This document shows, one piece after another, positions 21,348 to 28,068 of a stretch of 28,068 nucleotides of DNA. Source of the stretch: an uncultured Lachnospiraceae bacterium (GTDB taxonomy: Bacteria; Bacillota; Clostridia; Lachnospirales; Lachnospiraceae); NCBI GenBank assembly GCA_910577675.1, contig CAJTOR010000049.1:1-28068 (forward strand), in the 5' to 3' direction. Positions within the stretch are counted from its first letter, which is position 1. Each line of letters begins with the position of its first letter. A program made the position numbers and the translations under genes. The notes below the pieces were generated by a model, which worked only from the letters and a program-made list of their open reading frames with translations, was not told where the DNA came from and ran no database searches.

Positions 21348-23039
21348 TTGAAAAAAATATTTTTGGCACTGCTTTGTCTGGCAGTGCTTTTTTCATCCCC
21401 TTTCTCTGTGTTCGCGGACGGTGACCCAAACATTGATGGTGGCGGCGGAAACATGGGAAGTGGGAACAGTCAGAATATTTGGGATGGGCGTGATGGGGTG
21501 AGAATAACGATTGTGCGGGATGAGGATAACCAACCAGTATCCGCATCTGTTGATTTTTCGAACCATGCCAATGATGATATCGCCATCCATTTTGGAAAGG
21601 TGAACAAGATTGCTTATTGCAATGGGAGTGGGCTGGCAATACGGAATGGAAACTATTATTGTGTCAACCCGGATAACCCAATCCCCCGCATTATCAGTGG
21701 TAGTGTCGTGACTGCTGATATCGAGGAAGTCAAGGCATATTTCTGCCGTGAGGGAACAATCCGGGATATTGCGGATGCCTTGGGGTTTGATTATGAGGAA
21801 CTGATCGGCGGGGAGTACAAGATTTTGTTGGAACCCATCGCATATTTTAAATATGGTGGAATCATCTACGCTATGACCGCCACAGAAGCCGCTGTTTATA
21901 ATAAGCGGGCAGGAAACGACTTGCGTAGCAAGATGCTGTCCCTAACCCATAAAAACCTCCCGCTCTCCATGTTCCTAGAAACCGCAGACCTTGGATTCCC
22001 AGCGTGGGGAGGTTCGACAACGGAGGTACAAAATGATGATACCATCCTGGCAAAGCTTGGGCTTGGCGTGGTACGTTTCTCTGAACCAGATCCGCCAGTA
22101 GAGCCAAGCAGCGATTTTATATACCACTGTGATACGGACGTAATTACATCTGTGCTACTGACAACCTGGGAGGAGAAAACCCCAGAAAGTCCAGCCTACG
22201 CAACGTTTTCCATCAACGGGCGGACATACTCCCACACCTCCATCTATATCCCTGAAGGCGGGTCACAGCTCGCATGGGTGAAATGGCACACCCCGTCCGA
22301 ACCGGGCAGTGTCACCATCCACATCCAAAGTAATTGTAGCATAAATACTTACCAGATTACCGCACAGGTGGTAGACCTGAATGAAAACCCGCCGCCAGAC
22401 CCACAGGCAAACGACCGCAATGACGGCTTTGCTATCCCATCTACCCCCGGAACGAGTGGGAGTGCCAGCCTAAGCTGGGGCGAATGGGAATGCCATTGGC
22501 ACACGTCTTGGGTGTGGCACAGCAATGTGGACGGGGAAGGGGTTGACCACGGTTATTGGTGTGACCATGGTTGGTGGGAATACAACTGGCTTTCCTATTC
22601 CGCCAGCCTGACGGCAACATTCCAAACCGTACCCGATGCAAAGAATCCTACCGCATCCAGCAGGACAATGAAAAGCGGGTATGGGATCAATGCCAGTGCA
22701 TCTGCCCATCTTACCTCCAATGCACCAAGCAGCCAAGTCACCGGGGCGCAGAATGTAGTCGCATACTTCCCGGAGTTTGGGTATGCCACCTACTGGCGGC
22801 TGTTGCGTCGGTTAAATACAGGGTATTCCAGCACCTTTGAATTCCGAGTCAATCCATATAGCACCTATGGCAGACCCACGCATTTCAGCCCGGTCTGGTA
22901 TCCAGACGGGCAGTATGTTACTTATGCAGAAATCATGGATGCATGGACTCCGGCGGGGATGTTACAGGTCAGCCGGACGGATGCCCTAACGGTAGTAGGT
23001 TCACTGTTTGACGACTGGCATATCCGACCAGCCGAGTAA
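21348..23039 (+). CDS. Large secreted protein with Trp/His-rich segment, 563 aa
   Basis: TTG 21348 follows GGAGGGATTAAA. The first 23 residues are a clear Sec signal peptide (basic start, hydrophobic core, SVFA cleavage before Asp24). No C-terminal sorting motif or transmembrane anchor is seen, so the protein is probably released or held by partners. The mature chain starts Gly/Asn-rich, then has a region of about 200 residues (about 50-250) and a beta-rich central part that may be Ig-like (about 260-350). A Pro-rich linker follows, then an unusual segment at 377-414 with nine Trp, five His and two Cys. The rest is Ser/Thr/Ala-rich and beta-like. I recognise no family. Its place among Tad and conjugation genes suggests a surface or pilus-associated adhesin. 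Confidence 0.8.
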   Translation: MKKIFLALLCLAVLFSSPFSVFADGDPNIDGGGGNMGSGNSQNIWDGRDGVRITIVRDEDNQPVSASVDFSNHANDDIAIHFGKVNKIAYCNGSGLAIRNGNYYCVNPDNPIPRIISGSVVTADIEEVKAYFCREGTIRDIADALGFDYEELIGGEYKILLEPIAYFKYGGIIYAMTATEAAVYNKRAGNDLRSKMLSLTHKNLPLSMFLETADLGFPAWGGSTTEVQNDDTILAKLGLGVVRFSEPDPPVEPSSDFIYHCDTDVITSVLLTTWEEKTPESPAYATFSINGRTYSHTSIYIPEGGSQLAWVKWHTPSEPGSVTIHIQSNCSINTYQITAQVVDLNENPPPDPQANDRNDGFAIPSTPGTSGSASLSWGEWECHWHTSWVWHSNVDGEGVDHGYWCDHGWWEYNWLSYSASLTATFQTVPDAKNPTASSRTMKSGYGINASASAHLTSNAPSSQVTGAQNVVAYFPEFGYATYWRLLRRLNTGYSSTFEFRVNPYSTYGRPTHFSPVWYPDGQYVTYAEIMDAWTPAGMLQVSRTDALTVVGSLFDDWHIRPAE

Positions 23040-23048
23040 GGAGGAGGT

Positions 23049-23690
23049 ATGGGAAATAGGGCAATTTATTGTCTGGTGGAGGATGGTTCACAAACCTATT
23101 TTTATGCGCATTATGGTGCAAATGCCTTGTCCCCTTTCTTACGTTTATCACAGGCGTTGGAAGCCCAAAAAGAGTTATCAGAAAAACAGACCGTTGCAGA
23201 GATTTTAGGGAATCTGGACTATGATGGCGTGTACCAGAGGAAACGTCTGAATGATGCGGATATGTTTTTCCAAAACATCGAGCCGGAGGAAGCAAGGGAA
23301 TACCAGAAAAATTACTATTCCAGCGGGATACTGGAAATGTGGGTCACACTTGACCTTGACCGGAATTGCTGTACATTGGAATACAACCCGAATTGTCCAC
23401 GTTACTGCACAATGGGAACATACTCCATTGACCTTGATGCAGGGCTAAAAAATGTGCGGCGGTTGTTGGAGTATGGAAAGGAACAAGGAATTACCGATTT
23501 TTATAAACTGCTTGCCATCTATCAGGACAGTACAGGCATTGGCAGAAGACTGGAAGATTCCCGTGGCTCGATGCGCCTACAGGCGTTGTTGGAATCCCCG
23601 TGGGCGGCAGAAACACGGCAGAATTATCGGGCAATGTTCCAAAGGCAGGAAGAAGCAGAGGAAGAGCAGGAAGAAATGGAGGAACGATAA
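23049..23690 (+). CDS. Hypothetical cytosolic protein, 213 aa
   Basis: ATG 23049 follows AAGGAGGAGG by one base only for the last G; the core AAGGAGG is at a usable distance. The protein begins with a beta-rich part (AIYCLVEDGSQTYFYAHYGANALSPFLRL). It continues with a charged middle and a YCTMGTYSIDLDAGLKNVRRLLEYGKEQGI segment, and ends in a highly Glu-rich coiled-coil-like tail (about 185-213). No signal peptide or membrane segment is seen. I do not recognise the family. It is 9 bases after the secreted protein gene and its stop overlaps the next start (TAATG), so it belongs to the operon with the VirB4-N-like and VirB4 genes. Function unknown. Confidence 0.75.
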   Translation: MGNRAIYCLVEDGSQTYFYAHYGANALSPFLRLSQALEAQKELSEKQTVAEILGNLDYDGVYQRKRLNDADMFFQNIEPEEAREYQKNYYSSGILEMWVTLDLDRNCCTLEYNPNCPRYCTMGTYSIDLDAGLKNVRRLLEYGKEQGITDFYKLLAIYQDSTGIGRRLEDSRGSMRLQALLESPWAAETRQNYRAMFQRQEEAEEEQEEMEER

Positions 23691-24400
23691 TGGGAGGGAT
23701 TATATTCCCGATGGTTATGTTGGCTGTCACCCTTGCGGGCGGCAGTCTTTTCCTTTTTGCATTACAGAAAAAGAAGCCGGGGAAAGCGTCCGGCGGAAGA
23801 AGTCCTGCCATGCAGACAGCGCAGGAATTTATCAATGTGGAGGATATCCGGGGGAAATACCTTTATACCACGGATGGTCTGGTACTTACCTTTGTGCGCA
23901 TTCACCAGGTCAATATCGACCTTTACAGTAAGGCGGAAAAAAGCGTACTGATCCGTCAGCTCACCGCGGAACTTTCCGATCTCCAGTACCCGTTTAAGTT
24001 CCTTGCGGTCAGCCGGCCAGTCGATATCTCACCAGTCATCATAGAAATGCAGTCCATGCTCAAGGGGGCAGGGGATCGGCGCAGGGAACTATTACAGCAG
24101 GAAATTTTGCAGATGGCAGGGTATTCCCTGTCCGGGGAGATCGTGGAACGGCAGTTTTATGTATCGTTCTGGGAGCAAGTAAGGGATGAGGGCGAAACCG
24201 GGGGCGCAGAGAGGGAACTGGCAAGACGGACAGCACTGTTTGCAGAGAAATTCTCCGGGTGCGGTATTCCCTGCGAAGGGTTGGGGGAAAAGGAGATTGT
24301 GCGGCTTTTGAACCTTGTGCATAACCCGTCCTATACCCATCTGGAGGATACCGAGTTTTTTGCCACGATCCCAACGTTAGAGGGGGATTTAAAGATGTAA
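23690..24400 (+). CDS. Membrane-anchored protein resembling the VirB4 N-terminal domain, 236 aa
   Basis: ATG 23690 is chosen over the frame opening at 23600 because GGAGG precedes it by eight bases and the stop of the previous gene overlaps it. One membrane segment (about 2-24) is followed by a Lys/Gly linker. A domain follows (about 45-235) with IRGKYLYTTDGLVLTFVRIHQVNIDLYSKAEKSVLIRQL, a FKFLAVSRPVDISPVIIEM stretch and VERQFYVSFWEQV. This order resembles the N-terminal CagE/TrbE/VirB domain of Firmicute VirB4 ATPases, as I remember it, without the ATPase domain. The next gene encodes a full-length VirB4 with its own N-terminal part, so this is a separate component rather than a fragment. It may link VirB4 to the membrane. 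The assignment is by pattern only. Confidence 0.75.
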   Translation: MGGIIFPMVMLAVTLAGGSLFLFALQKKKPGKASGGRSPAMQTAQEFINVEDIRGKYLYTTDGLVLTFVRIHQVNIDLYSKAEKSVLIRQLTAELSDLQYPFKFLAVSRPVDISPVIIEMQSMLKGAGDRRRELLQQEILQMAGYSLSGEIVERQFYVSFWEQVRDEGETGGAERELARRTALFAEKFSGCGIPCEGLGEKEIVRLLNLVHNPSYTHLEDTEFFATIPTLEGDLKM

Positions 24401-24559
24401 AAAGAAGGGGATTGATAATTCAGTAGATTGTAAACATTGCAATAATCTATGTTTTGGAGGGGTTATTCCCATAATACCTAATAGAAAAGCGGATATCATT
24501 CCCCTGCCCAAAAGAGTAAGAGCGAAAAATCAAAATTTTTTACCCGGAAGGTTTGTGCA

Positions 24560-24595
24560 GCGGGCAGCACAGACTCTGGTACATTAGCAGCCCGC
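24560..24595 (+). promoter_or_regulatory. Leader hairpin just before the virB4 ribosome binding site
   Basis: GCGGGC (24560-24565) pairs with GCCCGC (24590-24595) around a 24-base loop, ending immediately before AAAGGAGG (24596-24603). The stem would sit against the ribosome binding site and could affect its access. The remaining part of the 211-base gap 24401-24611 has an AT-rich TAGATT/AATCTA inverted repeat near 24426 and no gene. Confidence 0.45.
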
Positions 24596-24611
24596 AAAGG
24601 AGGAACGCAGC

Positions 24612-26531
24612 ATGGGTACAACCATAAAAAAACAGCCAATACAGAAACCGGACATCCCCAAACGGAACAATGCCCTATTAAACGTAATCACGCCAGTCGG
24701 GCTGGAGTTTACTAAGAACGGTCTTTCCATCGGGGAGAACATTGGGAAAATATACGGGCTGATCCGCTATCCGCAGAAAGTCAGTGTGGAATGGCTTTCC
24801 AAGATCACAAATATCCCGTCTACCATCGTGTCCATTGGTTGGCAGCCCGTGGACAATGCGGCACTGATCCACGCACTCTCCCACAGTGTTGTCCAGCAGC
24901 GGGGGATTGCGGAGGGGGCGAAAGACCCCCTCTCCCGCCAGAGGGCAGAAAAGGCGGCGGAAGATGGGGAGAAGATTATCCTACAGATTGACCGGGAAGG
25001 GGAAACCGTGGGGTTGATGAGTGTATCCATTATGCCAGTGGCAAAGGATGAAAAAAGTTTCCAGAAGGTATGCCGCCGTGCGGAAAGCCTTGTAAGCGTG
25101 CTGAAATGTAAGATGCGTACAATCCCAAACTTGCAGAAGGAAGCATTCCAGCATCTTTCCCCTTCCTTTGCAACCAATAAAAAGATGGAGGGAATTTTGC
25201 AGAAGGTTGTGCCAATCTCCACGTTTGTCGGCGGTTTCCCTTTTGCAAGCAGTGGGTTCAACGATGGCGCAGGGTATTATTTTGCACAGGATACCGGGGG
25301 CGGGCTTGTCATTGTGGATACCTGGCGGCGGGGCGGTGACCGCACGAACAGTAATTTTGTGATTATGGGGAATTCCGGTGTGGGGAAGTCCACCGCAATC
25401 AAGCATATTATTTTGTCGGAGTTTATGAAAGGAACAAAAATCATTGTGATTGACCCCGAATCGGAATATAAGGATCTCTGCCATAACCTTGGCGGGAACT
25501 GGGTGAACGCCGTGGGCGGTTCGGCAGGGAGGATCAACCCGTTACAGGTTCGTCCGTCACCGCGCGATGAGGAAGGGGAAGCGGATCGGCTCTATCCAGG
25601 AGTGGGGGCTGGGATGGAAGAAACCGTGGTAAGGAAAGCCTACCAGTTACCAGAACAGGATGGTGCGGACAGCGGCCTTTGCGAACTTGCCATGCATTTA
25701 AAAAACCTTGAAATCTTTTTTAATCTCTATATCCCCTCGCTCACGGATATGCAGCGTGCCATCCTGAAGAAATCCCTGGTGGAACTTTATCAGGATTTCG
25801 GTATTACATGGGATACAGATGTTTCCGGGTGGGACGCAGGGGATTTCCCGGTATTTTCCGATCTGTATGCGCTGATACAGAAAAAAGCGGGGAAGGGGTC
25901 AGAACGGCAGGGATATGCCGACCTTGCATTACTTTTATATGACCTTGCAGAAGGTTCGGACAGCTTTATCTGGAATGGAAAAAGCAGCATTGTGGATGGG
26001 GGAACGAGGGATGGCGGCTCGATTACCGTCCTAGATACAAATGCCTTGCAGGAAACAAGTGACAATATCAAGCGGACACAATATTTTAACCTGCTAACCT
26101 GGTGTTGGGAGCATATTAGCCGGAACAGGGAGGAACGGGTTCTTCTGATCTGTGATGAAGCATACCTGATGATTGACCAGAAAGTGCCGCAGTCGCTGGT
26201 CTACCTGCGCAACATGGTAAAACGGGCGCGGAAGTATGAGGGCGCACTGGCGATTATTTCCCACAGTGTCGGGGATTTTTTAAGTGACAGCATCAAACAG
26301 TATGGGCAGGCGTTACTTGATATCCCATGTTACAAAATACTGATGGGGACGGACGGGCAGAACTTAAAGGAAACCGCCGCACTCTATGACCTGACCGAAG
26401 CGGAGCAGGAGTTACTGCTCGCAAGGAAGCGCGGACATGCCCTGTTCCTTGTGGGGGCAAAACGGCTGCACATCTATTTTGAAATCCCGGATTACAAAAT
26501 GGCATATATGGGGACAGCAGGGGGACGATAG
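24612..26531 (+). CDS. virB4: VirB4/TraE-type conjugation ATPase (CD1110-like), 639 aa
   Basis: This is the main ATPase of the type IV secretion apparatus. ATG 24612 has AAAGGAGG about eight bases upstream. The N-terminal part (about 40-230) is of the TraE/TrsE type: YGLIRYPQKVSVEWLSKITN, an RQRAEKAAEDGEKIILQI stretch, and SVSIMPVAKDEKSFQKVCRRAESLV. The RecA-like ATPase domain has Walker A GNSGVGKST (253-261), a DPESEYKDLC strand, and Walker B VLLICDEAYLMID (D515-E516). The end carries MVKRARKYEGALAIISHSVGDFLS and TDGQNLKETAALYDLTEAEQELL, as in the family. Length fits a complete protein. The gene lies far from virB3/virB6, with the Tad block between them, and is followed directly by the peptidase gene. 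Confidence 0.94.
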   Translation: MGTTIKKQPIQKPDIPKRNNALLNVITPVGLEFTKNGLSIGENIGKIYGLIRYPQKVSVEWLSKITNIPSTIVSIGWQPVDNAALIHALSHSVVQQRGIAEGAKDPLSRQRAEKAAEDGEKIILQIDREGETVGLMSVSIMPVAKDEKSFQKVCRRAESLVSVLKCKMRTIPNLQKEAFQHLSPSFATNKKMEGILQKVVPISTFVGGFPFASSGFNDGAGYYFAQDTGGGLVIVDTWRRGGDRTNSNFVIMGNSGVGKSTAIKHIILSEFMKGTKIIVIDPESEYKDLCHNLGGNWVNAVGGSAGRINPLQVRPSPRDEEGEADRLYPGVGAGMEETVVRKAYQLPEQDGADSGLCELAMHLKNLEIFFNLYIPSLTDMQRAILKKSLVELYQDFGITWDTDVSGWDAGDFPVFSDLYALIQKKAGKGSERQGYADLALLLYDLAEGSDSFIWNGKSSIVDGGTRDGGSITVLDTNALQETSDNIKRTQYFNLLTWCWEHISRNREERVLLICDEAYLMIDQKVPQSLVYLRNMVKRARKYEGALAIISHSVGDFLSDSIKQYGQALLDIPCYKILMGTDGQNLKETAALYDLTEAEQELLLARKRGHALFLVGAKRLHIYFEIPDYKMAYMGTAGGR

Positions 26532-26532
26532 G

Positions 26533-27372
26533 ATGACAAACAAGGTACTTGCAAGGGTTCTGGCATTGTTGGCACAGCAGGAAAAGGAGGAACGGCGGGC
26601 GAAGAACCGCCTGCTTGTCCTGATTCTTTCCCCGGTTATTTTTCTGTTACTGCTGGTTGCGTTGATTTTATATGTGATTACAAGCCCAATCACGCTGTTT
26701 ATGGATTGGGCGTTCGGCAGTGATGAGGTGACTGTGATTGAATCCTTCCAGAAGGAATATGGCTATAACCAGAAAATCAGTTTCTTTTCGCAGGATTATA
26801 AGGAAGGTGTGGGAAAATCCTACGAAGATACGGTATTTGCAGATGGGTTTGCTGGGATGATGTATTACAGCCAGTTTGACCCAAGGTGGGCGGAACTGGC
26901 GTATGGGGAGTCCGATACGATTGGGCAGGCAGGATGTGGGGTGGTCTGTATGGCAACCGTAATTTCTGCGCTGACCGGGGAAGTACATGACCCTGTGGAA
27001 CTGGCAGAGTGGTCGGTGGAAAATGGATATTATTGTGAGGGGAATGGTTCGTACCATAGCTTGATTCCTGCCGCAGCAACAGCTTACGGGCTGACATGGG
27101 AAGGGAATCTGACAACACAGGGGATTGTGGACGCGCTTGCGGAGGGGAAACTGGTCGTGGCTGTGATGGGGAAAGGGCATTTCACAAAGGGAAGCCATTT
27201 CGTCGTTTTGCGGGGGATGACCGGGGAAGGGAAAGTCCTGGTATCCGACCCAGCTAGTTATGCAAGGAGTACGTGGGAATGGGAGCCGGCGGTAATTGTG
27301 GAAGAAGCGGCAAAGGCGGCTGCGGCGGGTGGCCCGTTCTGGGCGATAGGAAGCGATAACGAAATAGAATAG
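26533..27372 (+). CDS. Membrane-anchored C39-like cysteine peptidase, 279 aa
   Basis: ATG 26533 follows the virB4 stop by one base, with GGGGGAC about 8 bases upstream. A basic N-terminus and one membrane segment (about 25-50) are followed by an extracellular part. The peptidase C39-like (C39_2) domain starts at YYSQFDPRWAEL (about 115) and has the catalytic Cys135 in GQAGCGVVCMATVISALTG. His222 follows in FTKGSHFVVLRGM, and Asp239 in VLVSDPAS. A Gln just before the Cys fits the oxyanion position. In conjugation loci the same position is often taken by an NlpC/P60 or lysozyme-like wall hydrolase (VirB1-like). This enzyme may act on the cell wall or on a protein substrate. The fold is inferred from motifs; the substrate is unknown. 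Confidence 0.85.
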   Translation: MTNKVLARVLALLAQQEKEERRAKNRLLVLILSPVIFLLLLVALILYVITSPITLFMDWAFGSDEVTVIESFQKEYGYNQKISFFSQDYKEGVGKSYEDTVFADGFAGMMYYSQFDPRWAELAYGESDTIGQAGCGVVCMATVISALTGEVHDPVELAEWSVENGYYCEGNGSYHSLIPAAATAYGLTWEGNLTTQGIVDALAEGKLVVAVMGKGHFTKGSHFVVLRGMTGEGKVLVSDPASYARSTWEWEPAVIVEEAAKAAAAGGPFWAIGSDNEIE

Positions 27373-27386
27373 GGAGGGATTGGGAT

Positions 27387-28068
27387 ATGGTTTTGTATTT
27401 ATCTTCTATACAGCATACAAACCTGTTGGACTTTACAGGCTTATATGAACCGGACAGTGGGATGCCGATCAAGCGGATGGTGGGATGGTTTTCCTTAAAG
27501 CAGTTCATTGTTTATGATATGCGGAATTTCTCGCATTTTACGGATGTTGTGCTTGACCGGGCAGCGTTTGGGGATACGGATGGGGAGTTTGCACAGGGCG
27601 TTGAGGAATTTTTGATAATGTATACGGCACGGGTAACAGTGATTTGCGAGGGGCTGGCGCAATCCGACCCGCTTTTTGGGGCGTTAATTGAAAGCGGGGT
27701 GAGGAATATCGTGTGTGCTACGGAGATTGGGGGAATCCAACAGGAGATTACAGAGTGTCTGAGCGAAGAAGGGATGCTGCGGTATGTGCCGGAGGAACAG
27801 CAGGGGGAGGAAAGAAAGGAAGAAATCCAAGCAAAGGAGCGATATCATTTTGAATGTAAGGATGTATGGATTGCCGTGGTAGGAGCGCAGCCAAGAGTGG
27901 GGACTACCACAGTGGCGGTTGGGTTCTGTGTCTGGCTGGCGCGTGTCGGTGCATCATCTGTCTGTTATGTGGAGGTAAACCAAAGTGGATGTTTGGAAAT
28001 GCTGGCAAAAGGCTATGGGATGGAGCAGGCAGGGGATGGATGGGTGTTTGAGGGGGTGCATTTTTGTA
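27387..28068 (+). CDS. CpaE/TadZ-like protein with degenerate P-loop, N-terminal part (continues beyond window)
   Basis: The frame from ATG 27387 stays open to the window end, at least 227 codons. GGGAGGGATTGGGAT lies just upstream, and the gene is 14 bases after the peptidase stop. Residues about 1-140 look like a receiver-like or CpaE-type N-terminal domain: RNFSHFTDVVLDRAAF, YTARVTVICEGLAQSDP, LIESGVRNIVCATE. After an acidic linker comes VWIAVVGAQPRVGTTTVAVGF, whose P-loop (about 166-175) aligns with the CpaE/TadZ form GAKGGVGTTT. Gln-Pro-Arg replaces the Lys-Gly-Gly, so the deviant Walker A signature lysine is missing. The next strand ends VCYVEVNQSG. The overall order (receiver-like domain then MinD-like ATPase) is that of CpaE/TadZ, perhaps with weak or lost ATP hydrolysis. 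Confidence 0.75.
   Translation, partial: MVLYLSSIQHTNLLDFTGLYEPDSGMPIKRMVGWFSLKQFIVYDMRNFSHFTDVVLDRAAFGDTDGEFAQGVEEFLIMYTARVTVICEGLAQSDPLFGALIESGVRNIVCATEIGGIQQEITECLSEEGMLRYVPEEQQGEERKEEIQAKERYHFECKDVWIAVVGAQPRVGTTTVAVGFCVWLARVGASSVCYVEVNQSGCLEMLAKGYGMEQAGDGWVFEGVHFC

Noticed and set aside
23690..26531. The VirB4-N-like gene and virB4 as one frameshifted or interrupted virB4 gene
   Set aside because: The 24612 gene is complete with its own N-terminal region, start and ribosome binding site, a 211-base gap separates them, and the first protein has its own membrane anchor.

Overview
The window looks like the interior of an integrative and conjugative element (or a related large conjugative element) from an anaerobic low-to-mid GC Firmicute, most likely a Clostridia/Lachnospiraceae gut bacterium. 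This rests on CD1115-type VirD4, Mbov_0395-type VirB2, TrbL/VirB6, PrgI/VirB3 and CD1110-type VirB4 genes, strong AGGAGG ribosome binding sites, several TTG/GTG starts, and a SpoVG-like gene. All convincing genes are on the + strand, packed into long runs with ATGA/TTGA overlaps. No relaxase, integrase, att site, origin, tRNA, rRNA or CRISPR array is visible, so the element ends lie outside the window.

Layout. (1) 1-2053: three accessory genes of unknown role, one carrying a DUF4406/DUF7768-like nucleotide-hydrolase fold. (2) 2050-5331: coupling protein VirD4, a VirB2-like pilin and a small DUF6133-type prepilin-like protein, closed by a strong terminator. (3) 5437-7925: an AT-rich cargo island with its own promoter and terminator. 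It holds an AAA ATPase of the RloA/OLD-like type, an 11-codon overlapping remnant ORF, and a two-TM membrane protein. (4) 8002-9810: promoter, SpoVG-like protein, VirB6/TrbL, a small protein and PrgI/VirB3. (5) 9807-11704: two translationally coupled orphan DNA methyltransferases (C5-cytosine and MT-A70 adenine). (6) 11701-20069: a nearly complete Tad/Flp-type pilus assembly set: prepilin peptidase, CpaB, a P-loop ATPase, TadA/CpaF, TadB, TadC and two TadE/F-like pseudopilins. Its intergenic leaders share repeated sequence and hairpin modules. (7) 20186-23690: a promoter with overlapping palindromes, a DUF6550-like surface stalk protein, a large secreted Trp/His-rich protein and an unknown cytosolic protein. 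(8) 23690-28068: a free-standing membrane-anchored VirB4 N-domain-like protein, the full VirB4 ATPase, a membrane-anchored C39-family cysteine peptidase, and the start of a CpaE/TadZ-like gene with a degenerate P-loop that runs off the window.

How it may work together. The VirB2/3/4/6/D4 genes are the expected core of a Gram-positive type IV secretion (conjugation) apparatus. Interleaved with them is a Tad-type secretion/pilus machine with its own ATPase, inner-membrane platform, peptidase and candidate prepilins. The DUF6133 gene next to VirD4/VirB2 and the DUF4320 gene inside the Tad cluster share the same Gly|Glu-Gly-x-x-Asp prepilin-like cleavage motif, which suggests one peptidase matures both. 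My main inference is therefore an element carrying two appendage systems, one for DNA transfer and a Tad-like one perhaps for mating-pair contact. The methyltransferases may protect DNA against recipient restriction, and the AT-rich island may be a defence cargo. Family names come from memory of conserved motifs, not from searches, and novelty is unverified.
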